Origin: Cymbidium sinense
Lineage: Eukaryota; Streptophyta; Magnoliopsida; Asparagales; Orchidaceae
Length of the DNA stretch: 64,000 nt
Assembly: GCA_021442155.1 (NCBI GenBank)
Contig: CM038216.1
Coordinates: 159,573,983 to 159,637,982, forward strand
Direction of reading: 5' to 3'
This document shows positions 37,321 to 48,443 of this stretch, piece after piece (the first letter of the stretch is position 1; each line of letters starts with the position of its first letter). The position numbers and the translations under genes were made by a program. The notes under the pieces are model-generated. The model worked only from the letters and a program-made list of their open reading frames with translations. It was not told the origin of the DNA and did no database searches.

Positions 37321-38580
37321 ATAATTTGAATATGTTAAGTGAGGCTTAGTGATTTTAGGTGAGATTTTATTTTTGAATAAATTGAAGGAGAGATTTTGAA
37401 TTTCTTGACTTTTAGAATCCAAATTCAATAAATTTGTGTATGTTGAATGGATTCAAATATTTTGGAGAGATTTTTATACTTCCATTGGTTCATATTTGAA
37501 TTTGATTTTTATGTTTGGAGACCCTTTATTTAACAAATTTGAGTATGTTAAATAGGGTCAATTGATTTTTGTTTTAGATTTGATTTTGGGGTTTACACAT
37601 TTAACAAATTTGCATATGCTAGATGAGATGTTTCAAAATAATTTTCATCTTTTGCTTCTTTTCCCATGATGTGTATTATGTGTGAATTTAGAATAAATTC
37701 TTCACTTAGAAAAATTGTGTATGATAAACAAAGCCCAAATATAATCTTTTATTTTGATTTTAAAAAGTAGGATCTTTACTTAGCAAATTTGTGTATGCTA
37801 AATAAAGCCCAAGTTTGTTTGATTTTTGTTTTGATTTTGTGTTATTTTTGAAAGGAGGAATTTCTATTTAACAAACATGGTGTGTTAAATGAAATCCAAT
37901 TTTTTTCTTTTGAAAAATGAAACTTTCACTTAAAAAATTTGGGTATATCAGATGGAATTCCAATGTATTTTGATTCTCATGATTTTTTTGCAAAGTAGAT
38001 TTCCATTTAACAAATTTCGGTATGTAAAATGGAAGTCAATTTTTTATTTTTGTTTTTCACAGATGAAAATTTTGTGTGTGATTATTGCTTTTTTTTTTTA
38101 AAGAAGGAAATTCAACTTAACACATATGAAATGTGTTGAGTTTCAAATGGTGTGATTTTATTTCTAAAATGAAACCTCCATTCAACAAATTTGGGTATAT
38201 TGAATGAAGATATTTATTTTCAAATTTGTGATTTTTGGAAAAAGGAAAGAAACTCTAACTCTAATATATATAAGATATATTGAATGGAGTTTCAATTTTG
38301 TGATATGATTTTATTTGGAAATGAGATCTCCATTCAATAAATTTGGGTATATTGAATGAGGATGTTCATTTTCAAATATGTGCTTTTTGAAAAGGAAGAA
38401 ACTCCAACTTCAACATATGTGAGATATATTGAATGGAGTTTCAATTTTATGAAATGATTTTATTTGGAAAAGAGATCTTCATTCAATAAATTTGGGTATG
38501 TTGAATGAAAATGTTGATTTTCAAATATGTGTTTTTTTTGGAAAGTTGACTTTTTTTTTATTTTAACTTTGAAAAGATCC
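37310..38580 (-). repeat. Leader hairpin array with constant loop and variable stems
   Basis: About fourteen imperfect inverted repeats spaced roughly 65-105 bp apart. The loop is close to AATTTGNGTA (plus strand) while the arms differ from unit to unit and remain complementary. Clear examples: 37,415-37,454, 37,520-37,559, 37,775-37,805, 38,001-38,033, 38,331-38,358. Alternating with them near the right end is a second hairpin type, arms GAAACTC/GAGTTTC (38,249-38,293; 38,398-38,442). The last three units form a 148-bp tandem repeat. The array lies in the 5' untranslated part of the element RNA. Confidence 0.8.
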
Positions 38581-39002
38581 TACATGTAGCAATCTTGAAG
38601 CTTGTTAGATGAGGTTGAGTTATATATATTTCGTGAAAGTTTTTGTGTGAATATTTTATTCTGTGAATTTTGGAAATGCTTTTAAAAAGTGATATATATT
38701 TTTTTATAAAGATTTATTCTTTTTTCTTTTTGAAATGAGCTTTTACCTTACCATAAAGATGGTAAGAAAAAGGTCCTTTGTCATCTCTTTTGATTTTATT
38801 TTCACATAATGAGGGACCCAACAGGGGTTTTAAGACCTACATGGAGTGAGGTCCAAAAACCTGAAAAATGTTGGCTAGCTTAGCTTAAGAATGAAATGAG
38901 CTAAGTTCCAATGGAAAAGAAGGATAGTCTAAGACTCATATGAAATACAAATCCACTATCGATACTTGGAGACAACAATTATTTATCAAAGCGGGAGATT
39001 CT
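38581..39002 (-). other. Leader between hairpin array and primer binding site
   Basis: AT-rich, no ORF. It contains CTTACC-ataaag-GATGGTAAG-like small dyads near 38,750 but no consistent repeat. Nothing else is recognised. Confidence 0.4.
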
Positions 39003-39036
39003 GGGTTCGATCCCTAGCAAAGTCACCCGAAAAATC
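39003..39036 (-). promoter_or_regulatory. tRNA-type primer binding site beside the 5' LTR
   Basis: Read on the plus strand, GGGTTCGATCCC (39,003-39,014) followed by TAGCAAAGTCACC (39,015-39,027) looks like a T-arm plus acceptor strand of a tRNA ending near CC(A). The T-stem CTGGG/CCTAG can pair. On the minus strand this reads GGTGACTTTGCTAGGGATCG, close to the GGCGACTCTGCTGGGGA-type site I know from plant Tat/Ogre elements. It lies about 8 bases from the LTR end at 39,037, the expected place. Isoacceptor not assigned. Confidence 0.65.
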
Positions 39037-42000
39037 TGAGGTGTTTTATTTTGTTGAGGAGAGGGTTGAGTTGGACATCACATAGATTCGCAGATGTACT
39101 CATTAGGTTGATCTGGTATGACATTGGGGAAATGATGTACTATTATAGAGATAGAATTTATCATCCTATAATGGACCTAATCACCTAATAAGGACTCCTA
39201 AGGACAATGGGTCTTAGAATGTACCAGAGATCTTCTCCCTACTTTACATGAAAAGTAAAGTAGAGTTCATTTTAAGCTAGGTTCATTAAGTTCCCTATGG
39301 AGGCAAACCTCTGTAGTTAATTACATCCTACCTAGGGAATGAGATTCTTTAGGAATACTTTTGATTAAGGTAAATGATCATTGTCTCCAAAGATTTCAAA
39401 GATAGATTATCAATCAATTGGTTATTTTTAAAAAATAAAGTAGGATTGAGAAAAAGGAGGTCATCTAAACTAAAGGAAGATGACTGGGATGCTCATGATA
39501 CTAGAAACTTAGTGAGTATCCCAAACAATCCAATGGTTGGGATTTATATATTTTTTTGAAATTGAGGGGCATTATATGTTTGAGTTAAATTTTTATTCAA
39601 AATTTAGGGCTTACAATTCCACAATACAAGATTATAAAAATACCTAAGAGGTGAGAGTTTATGTTTGTAGCCCATGAAGGGAAACAATAACCTCAGATCC
39701 TAAACTTAGGGAGCTTTGGTGAGGGCTAAAGCATGACCTAATTCTAAGGAGAAAATTTTTTTCCCTAAGAGCCTAATCACATCTAGGCCATTCAACAACC
39801 ATCAAAAAAATTAAGAAACTAGGAAAATAATGCCATCCTAATTATGCAATCATAAATAAAACATCAATCAATTTATAAAATTAGAGTAAAAAAATAAGAG
39901 GCTGATGTGGTCGGGCCCCACTGTACAAACCCGAAAGGAAAATGGGTAACCTAGCTCAACCCTTATACAACCCGAATTACAAATGAATAATTACAATTAA
40001 AAGGAATTCATGTTATGGGGGTCTTCGTTCTTCATTCTTCATTTTGATTTGCTTCTTTTCTTTCTTCCTTTTGGGTTGATTGGAATATGGTTGCTCCAAA
40101 GACATCACATGGTTCATAAGACTTGATCTTATGAAAAATTTTATCCTAATCCCTCATAACATTCATTCCAAATCTTAATTACAAAATTTACAATAAAATA
40201 GGAAAAGTAAATCTAACTAAACCTGCAAATCAAAGGTTTGTTAAACATACCACACAACCTAAGCTGTTATATGAATAAGTTGGACTTAGCACCCATACAT
40301 TGGTAACCAAGCCCACCTATCCTAGTTTGGATTATGCTTGGGGTTATAAGTGACTTTCACAAAAGAATATTTATATTCTTATTACAACACCCCTTAAGCA
40401 CAATCCCCTATAAAAGACATGATTAGGCTAACTTCATCCTATCATCGAGTCTACACACATACACCCTAATATTCAGTCTAAAAACATTACATTACAAAAT
40501 AAAATCAGGCATCAAATGATGCATTTCCCTAACATAGAGCTAGAAATGATGACTTAGCCTAATGTGTGTGTCATTTAAGGCTTGTGTGGTATGTCTTAGC
40601 TAGGCTTTAAGGTTGAAATTTTCTAAGTGTGAAAGATTCAATTTAGATGGTGGTTTTGGTTTAAGTGATTTAGTTGATTTGTCAATTTTAACTGGTGATT
40701 TGATTTGGTTTAAATGTAGCTACACTTAGCAACTAAATGTTGTGAAGAGAAGAAAAGAGAGGAAAACTTTCTTTCATCCCTACCTTAACGTATTTCTAAG
40801 GTAGATTCATTAATGGATTTCATTTTGTGAATGCTTTATTATGTATTCTTATTAATCCTAAGTTTAGATTTACCCTAAATAGTCCTATTCAATAAGAAAG
40901 GCCTCTTAGGATTAGTTATGGTGAATTGCTATCACATAACACACACCCATTTATTTCTTTCCACCATGTATACCATGCATATGAATAATCTTAAGCATAA
41001 TTATATATGTAATGCAAGTCTTAGCACACCTTGATGATGGATGCAAAGAGATATCATTTGAAATTTTGAATATTCCATGAATGTGTCTTTATTATGTATA
41101 AAAGAGGGACTCTTTTATCCATTAGCTAAATGCACATCCATATGTATAAAAGTTATAAGTGAGTACAACCATTATTTTCTACACCAGGGGTGTAAAGTAC
41201 AAGACCTACTTGGGCTACATAAAGCCTCGTAGCCCCGGGATGTCCAGACTAATATATCACTTTTCTTAAATACATGTAAATGTACAAAAGGAACCAAATG
41301 AATGAAGAATTATGCAAGAGGTTTATGTTTGACTTGATTGTAAGATTTATATGTATAATATGAAGGTGCTTCCTAAGTCTTAAGATAGAGATGCATAGGA
41401 ATAGATTTAGGCAAGTGTTATATTCTTTTCAAATGAACTATACACTTGCAAATCCTATGTGACTCATATTAAGAGAAGAGGAAAGAACTCCATAATACAC
41501 ATATTATGCTATAATCACATGAAAGCTTATAATGTTTTATAGCTCGCATCACTCTATTTATAATTTTTGATTTATAAATTTTGAAAAGTAATTTTTGGTT
41601 TAATGATGATAATAGTCACTCGTATTCTTAATTTTAGCCAACACATACAATTTGGCATAAAAGAAAACATTCTCTTTAATTGATTTTTAAGATAAATGAA
41701 TGCATGATTTCATATGGCACGCAATATTTAGCATGATTGGAAACAAATAAAGGAATATAAGCACATGACTTTATTCACCCTAATTAATTCCTAAGGATAA
41801 TCTATGAAATAAGATCATTTTAAATGAATCAAAATTCTTCAAGGAGATTTTTATTTTTGAATTTTATTTGGCTTAGGAAATGTAAGAAAGGTTTTCTAAT
41901 CTTAACCCATTCCCCCATGTGTGAATTGGTTTAGTTTAATTTGAAATAATTAAGTTTATTTTATATTTGATTAGGTTAAAGTATGAATTAAATCCATTAA

Positions 42001-45000
42001 TTATGCTTACCTATACCACTTTAACATAATTATCCAAAAAATTATGAGCCAACATATGATATGCAACAACATGGAAATTAAATTAGTAAGGCACTTTAGA
42101 AATAAAGGGGCCTAATGCAATTGGCTCATAATTATTGGTTAAGTAAGCTAAAGGATTTAGTTAAGTACTTTTATAACCCTCCAACACATGTAGTTTGATT
42201 ATAATTTTCTTTGGAATCCTCATTGTTTATTGAACACCTAAGAATCTACCCAAGAATTAAATGATTTAGTTGGGAGTTTGATTAATTGAATTAATTAATG
42301 AAGTGATTAAGCCATTAATTGATTATAACTTAATTAAGTGTTTTCCAAATGAAATGAACTTAGGGTAAAATATTAGAAAAGAAGTCAAAATCTCATTCCC
42401 TAAGTCCATTCACTATTTAATGATGGTTAGCAAGCTTAATTAATGAATTTATTACTATTTAACATGTTAATTAATCATTAATTAATTAAGAAAGTGATTA
42501 GAGATGAAATTAGCAATTCTTTTAATTAATCAAGCAATAAATTCCAAGAAAATCATGGGAGGTAGAGGTCATCCCACTAATTAATCTCAAAAATTTTGGA
42601 GTTAATTTCTTGATTAATTAAAGAGTAATTAACATAATTATATTTTTAATAAAACCCAAATTGAGTAAAAATCACTATTCAAAATTAATTTAATTTAATT
42701 TTTTTATAATTCTTCTCTGAATTATCTTTAAAATGAAACTGAGTTTGTATTTTTTTAGATTTTTGTACAATTAGTTATGAATTTTTGAAGTTTTAGCATT
42801 AAAATCAGATTAATTAGACTTAATTAACCCTTAATCCCGTCGGGCCATGTGGCGGCTGATGCGGTATTCTTTCCACATGGCATGATGGGATAGGTTATTT
42901 AAATTATCACATCCACATGTACTGGATGATTTTTCAACGCCATTTAACCAAGATGACGGCCGAGATTAATCCTAAGGTTTAAGCTTAAATCAAAGGGGAT
43001 CTAGCATGATCTAATCGCAGCCGTTCCAATCACGCAGAATGGACCGTGTGTGATTCTTCTCCTTCATGAGTGATGAGAGATGAACACCGTTTATCTCTCC
43101 CCATTTAATTCGAGAGACTTGGGATCAAAATGATCCCACACCTTCGGAAGATGGGGGGATGCACATCCAATGGTCAAGATCCAATGGGGGTGACACTTTT
43201 CTTCAAATAGGACCAAGAAAAATTTCCTAAGGCTACGGTTTCAAGCAATTACCTCATCAGAGGCTATCACCAGTGCTTTCGATGGAGGAGGTAGCTTTGT
43301 CTAGTAGAGATGAAGCCTTATTGAAGGAATTGGATCTTAATTTGGAGTGGATTGCTCGGTTGACCAAACTCCCCTTCAATGGTGATTGACCTTGATAAAG
43401 GTGATGATTACCGTGGCTTAGAGACTTAGAAATGACTTGGTTGAGCTTGACAAAGTCCACTGATGGTGTGTGCAAGTTAATTTGGTTTTGATGGAGAATT
43501 GAGTGAGTTGGGATTGGGATTGACCTCCCCTATTTTGACTTTGAGCAAAAAGAAGGAGAAATGGGGGAGCTCGGGAATCACTTGCAAAGTATTGGAGAAG
43601 CTTCGTTTCAACCTCCTTGGCTCTGTTGAAATGAATTCTTATAGTTTGAGAGGGAATGAGGGGGAGTATATCTCCCACTCCTTAGACCAGATGGTGATGG
43701 GCTGAATTGCCATTATTGATAAATGGTAAGGATTTACTGATCAGTTTTGGTTTCCAAACACCCCATGTGGGTCATTTTGAGTAGTGGAGGGAATGAGAGT
43801 GAGTGCATTTGGTGATCCAAGTGTCCAATTTCAATTAGAGGGTTAGTTTGACCTTGGCTTAGGTCATAGTAGACCCAAGCTCATTGTGTGATGTTCGCCA
43901 CCTCCCTTGGTGCCCATGCGGACAAATGGAAGGATGCCAAGTGGCCTTGAGAGAAAAATGACCAAATTTGAAGTGTTTGGTCACATACCCTTGACCTAAG
44001 GACAAACTTGTCATTTGGCCATGATTTTGATTTGGGCAGATTTGAAATTATACAAAAATGGGTTGGGCTAAATTTCAAGTGGTTTGGAGTTCATTTGATT
44101 TGAATTGATTAAATTTGTCCTTTTTAGGTCAAGTTGGGTCAAATTGAGTTAGGTTGACCAATTGTTCAAATTGGATCAAACCATGGGTTAAAGTCAAGTT
44201 CAAATGATCATTTTATGGGTGTCATTTTTGGTTCAATTTGGTTTAGATTTTTCTAGTTCATTTAGGTTCATTTAGGTCAAATGGGTCAAGTTGACCAATT
44301 TGTTCCATTTGACCCAATTGGATTAGGTCATGGGTTCGTTTAGGCTTGGTTGATCATTTGAGATGTATTGCAAGCTTTAATCTTAATAAATTTTGGTTTG
44401 GTTTTGATTTGTGATTTGGCCTTAGTCAAGATGGTCAATTGGGCTAGTTTCTAATTGGTCAATTGAGGCTTTGGTTAAGTTCAACAAGTGATTTGGAATA
44501 AATTTGACCCATTGGTTGCAATCAATTTGGCTTAGATCAAGATTTGACCCATTTTGACTTCTAGGTCAATTTGGGTCAACTTAGGTCAAGTGGCCAATTA
44601 GGCTTAGTTTGGTTCAATTGATGGCTTGATCAAGTTCAATCAATGATTATGGATTGGTTTAGATCAATAGTTTCAATCAATTTGGCTTATAGTGAATTTT
44701 TGCTTGTTTAAGTTTCATTTGAGCTAATTGTTGACATGGTCAAAGTCTATGTTTGACTTGGTTTGACCCAATTTGAGTGATTGATCATCCTAGGATGATT
44801 GTTGCTCATAATGAGAGACTTAGATGGGCTTAGTTTAATCCAATTTGGGTTGGTTTAGAATTTGGCTCAAAAAGGTCCTTTAGGTCACTTTGGGTCAAGT
44901 GAGTCTAAATGGGTTAATTAGCTTGTTCAAGGCTTGATTTAAGTTTGGTTGAATTCACATATTGACTTATGATGGAAATATAAATTCAATTGCAAGTGAT

Positions 45001-45780
45001 TTGGAGTCAAATGGGTTTTAGTTCATTTGGCAATTTCAAGTCAAAAGGATGAACATGGGTTTGACTTGGGTTAGTTTGATTTTGGTTTGGTGATTATGGT
45101 TGATGTTTATATTTATGTATGTGATTGAGGGAGTGATTTTTTTAAGAGAAAATCTAAGGGTTTGGATTGATTTGAGAATGATTTGGCTAAGTTCAAGGAT
45201 TTGACTTGAAAGAGTACAAGTTGGGTTTGGGTTTAACTTTGGGTTTAGTTTTGGTTGTTAGAATTTATACTTCATTTATATTTGTGAATATAAAAGAGAA
45301 TATAAATGGGTTATAAGAAAATCTTTTAGTAAATTTGGTAAGTTCGATTTGAGAAATTTTGGATTTAGATTTGATTTGAGTTTTGAATTGATTTTGGTTA
45401 TTTGAATTTATATTTCATTTATATTTGTGAATATGAATGAGAATATATATGGGTTATGAGAAAACTGTTTGAGTTTGGAATTGATTTATGATTTGAGATA
45501 ATCAATTAAGTTGGAATTGATTTAAGGTTTGATTTGAATTTCAAGTTTGACTTGAAAGAAGGAAGTAAAGATTTGGTTCAAACTATAGGGTAGGCAAGCC
45601 CTCCTAATACCCCTAAGGCATAACCTATTCCTATGGCTAACTCTTCTAAGTCTCTAGGGTTAGGTTATGTATTCACCTAAATAATAGAAGTGTCTTAAGA
45701 CTAAGGAACTCTTAGTGTCTAGAGGAGTCCTATGTCTAAGATGGAGAAATTGAAAGCTCACTCCAAAAGTGAGGTCAACA
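39037..45780 (-). repeat. 5' LTR of the 24.67-kb element
   Basis: Promoter end 39,037-39,755 (hairpin 2 at 39,238-39,265, hairpin 1 at 39,295-39,316), middle part to about 40,640, distal U3 to 45,780. Compared with 21,111-22,390 it has lost about 570 bp at a junction near 39,755. It ends GAGGTCAACA, followed by the target duplication ATCAT. ORFs inside (for example 43,418-43,678 on the minus strand) recur in other LTR copies only because the copies are related. Confidence 0.85.
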
Positions 45781-46512
45781 ATCATGAAGGTTGGTTTTAT
45801 TTTAAGTTATTTAAAGGACTGATGAATTTTAGTTTATATTTTATTTCATTTCATTTGATGTTTACTTAGCATCTAAACATTGTAAAGAGAAGAAAGAGGC
45901 TTAACCTTTTTCATCCCCACCTTAAGTTATTTTCTAAAGGCATGTTATTATGACTTAATTTCTTTTAGTGAATGTTTTATTAAATATTTTTATTATTCTT
46001 AAATTTGGGTTAATCTTAAAGAATCCTATCCAATGTAAAAGGCATCTTAATATTAATAAAATTGAATTTCCATCACATGTTGCAGCATTTATTTTCATCA
46101 TCAATAATCATGCATATGATTTAAGACTTAGTATATTTATACATACAATGTATTTTTGGCACACTTAAATGATAATGAATGCATATATTTTTGTAGAAAA
46201 GAAGAATTTCATTTCTTAGCTAAGTAGACACACACATGTATTAAAGTTTTAAGAAAGTACGAGCCATTGTTTAAACCAGGGTCCTTGGGGCAAATTAAAC
46301 CCTCATATTTCTGAGATTTCCAGATTATATACTTGCTATCTTAAATACATATGAGTGTACACAGAGCCATGAGAATGAAAATCATGAAAAATGTTGTATT
46401 TTGGTTAAATTATTTACACATGTAAAGTAAAGTTATATCCAAATTCTAGTACAAGTACATATATGAATGAATTAAATAAATATGTGCATTTGTTAACCAA
46501 GGAAGTGATAAG

Positions 46513-48443
46513 ATTGTCTATTGGATTAAGACCCATGATAATATTATTAAGATTAACACTGATGGTTCTGTTTCTCAAAAATATTTTGGATGTGGTGGCA
46601 TTTTCAGAAACTTTAAAGGCATGGTAACTTGTGCTTTTGCCTATCCTTTACCGCATCTATTTTTGTTTAATGTTAATAAAGCTATTGAGATCAATTTGCA
46701 AAAAAACTGGCTTAACATTTGGATTGAAGTAGATGCTCTTCTTCTGATTGATCTATCAACCTCTAATAAAATGGGTAACACTGAATTGTACTATCTTCTC
46801 AATCAAACTAGAACGCGTCTATCTCAAGTTTGTTACAGAATCACTCATGTTTGGCGAAGAAATGCATGTGGATTATCTTACTTGGTGCTAGATTAGATGA
46901 TCAAATTTTCTTTGATCAATCTAATCTACCTAGACACCTGCGTGGCTTAATTAATTTGGATAATACCGGCCTACCATACCTTAGAAATTAGCCCCCCTCT
47001 CTTTTCTTACTATTTACTATTTCTTATTCTCTGATCCATTCCTATTATTGTATTTTCTCGATTTCAATTCGAGCCTTGCTCACCTCTTATGGGGATTTTT
47101 TTGATAATGCTCATTCATATGAATGTTTCTGCTTCATTTAGTCGAAATGCTTATCTCTCTATCTATATTGACAAAATTTGGTTTTACTAGTTGGGTCTCC
47201 TGCTTGGCTTACTGTGTAGCTTTGGGCTGATTTATGTGCTAGTTTATTTCCATCAGCTGGCTAACTCTTGCATTAGGTTTTATTGGTTTTCTCCAATAGG
47301 CTGGGAATATTTTTTCTATTCCTCCAGCCTGCTAGAATGTGTTATTTTTTGGAATTGCTGGACACTTTGTTTTTCTTGCTCCCATCTATACTTGGCTGTC
47401 ATGGTTCCTCTACTGTTTGGCCTACTGTGTAGATGTGGGCTATTTGGTGTGGTGGTTTTTTTTTTATCAGCTGGTTTTATCTTGCAATTGGCTTTACTGG
47501 TATAATTTTGGGTATGATCATGGCTAGATCAAGTGCTTGTGTTTCAGTTGATTTAGGCATGGATTCCTGCACATCCTATGGGCCCACTGCTGTTAGTTTT
47601 TCTATCAGGTGTTGGGATTACTGTTATTTTCCTAACTTTTGGATTTGCCCTAATTTTAGTGTGTGGAAATTGGTCTATCTTAACTGCTACTATACTTCCA
47701 TATGGATCCGTGTGAGTGGTACTTGTGGCTATGTATTCAAATGGTGGTAATACTAATTCTATTTGATTTCATTCTTTGGGTCTTTGTTTACCATTTTGTG
47801 ACTCAGTGCACTGGGTATGTGTGTAGGAATTCTGATGCTATGGAGCATATAATGGATGATGCTTATCCTATTTGGGATAATGGCTTGCATTTTTCATATA
47901 CATTGTATTTGGCTTTATTTAGATTTGCAGGTACTAAGGACCACAAATCCTTCATCCTTGGGTATCATAGGTAGGTTATGATGGCTTCACCCCTTATTGG
48001 TTTGGTAGTAACTCTTGTGTTGTATCCATTCAATGGTTGCTTGGATGCACACATTTGCATCTGCCCCAATTTGGTGTGAATATCTTGAGCCCTCTCCTTT
48101 AAACTTTCACTTCAATCATTATTCTGCTGCCTTCTTATTGCATTGTATTAATTCTTCCCTTTTCATTTCCAGATGCAGCTTTCCTTTATATTTGTAGGTG
48201 CATTGTTCATTTCCTTGATTCGCAATATTGCTTTGGCCCAGATCTTCCATTTTGATCTCTATGTATCTTTTATCTTTTGCTTTCACTTGCTTTTTGGATG
48301 TTATTAGATAGGGGATTTACTCTCTAGCCTGGTTGTAGCTCTTCGAGTAGTAGTTTTAGAGTTTATCCCCTTTTAAGGACCTTGTAACCTTCTTTTTTAT
48401 GGCAATAAAATTCCCCATATATGGGGTTTCCTAAAAAAAAAAA
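46513..48443 (+). mobile_element. 5'-truncated plant LINE (RNase H and 3' tail)
   Basis: Only the last domain of the LINE reverse-transcriptase protein and a long 3' region remain. The tail ends with AATAAA near 48,404, the palindrome CCCCATATATGGGG and eleven A (48,433-48,443). Possible target-site repeats flank it: CCAAGGAAGTGATAAGA at 46,497-46,513 and CCTTGGAAGTGAGATAA at 48,444-48,460. They are imperfect, and the flanking LTR sequence overlaps itself here, so the exact 5' end is uncertain. Region 47,200-47,490 holds a diverged direct duplication (GCTTGGCTTACTGTGTAG / GTTTGGCCTACTGTGTAG). Hydrophobic-looking ORFs at 47,191-47,974 lie in T-rich 3' sequence and are not supported as genes. 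Confidence 0.7.
46522..46896 (+). pseudogene. LINE-encoded RNase H domain (C-terminal fragment)
   Basis: In one open frame: YWIKTHDN then KINTDGSV (first catalytic Asp at 46,561-46,563), FGCGGIFRNFKGMV, NVNKAIEINLQ (Glu position), IEVDALLLIDL (second Asp) and ITHVWRRNACG (normally HI-REGN-ADxLA). This is the plant RVT_3-type RNase H found at the end of plant LINE reverse transcriptases and in many domesticated copies. The frame ends at TAG 46,894-46,896. The His and first Asp are present; the final D of the A-D block is lost (GLSYL). Upstream reverse transcriptase and endonuclease are absent. Confidence 0.75.

Larger units (their letters stand above)
21111..45780 (-). mobile_element. Nested Tat/Ogre-like Ty3/gypsy retrotransposon, 24.67 kb
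   Basis: Bounded by LTRs in direct orientation that begin TG (21,111) and end CA (45,780), with identical 5-bp flanks ATCAT at 21,106-21,110 and 45,781-45,785. Internal order on the minus strand: primer binding site, leader with hairpin array, unassigned ORF region, gag, protease, reverse transcriptase, RNase H, second RNase H, integrase, repeat-rich 3' region. Known of the lineage: Ogre and related Tat elements are over 20 kb, with multi-kilobase LTRs, an ORF before gag, a second RNase H and tandem repeats near the 3' LTR. All of these fit. All frames are broken and the LTRs carry different deletions, so the copy is old and inactive. Confidence 0.85.

Noticed and set aside
37310..38505. CRISPR-like array
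   Set aside because: Regular spacing only. Repeats are not identical, spacers are not unique, and the context is a plant retrotransposon.
39003..39036. Possible tRNA gene (T-arm and acceptor-like sequence)
   Set aside because: No D-arm, anticodon arm or A box upstream. Position and orientation beside the LTR end fit a primer binding site.
47191..47974. Hydrophobic plus-strand ORFs after the LINE RNase H
   Set aside because: T-rich 3' region of the LINE gives Phe/Leu/Trp-rich frames in all three readings. No motif, no continuous long frame.
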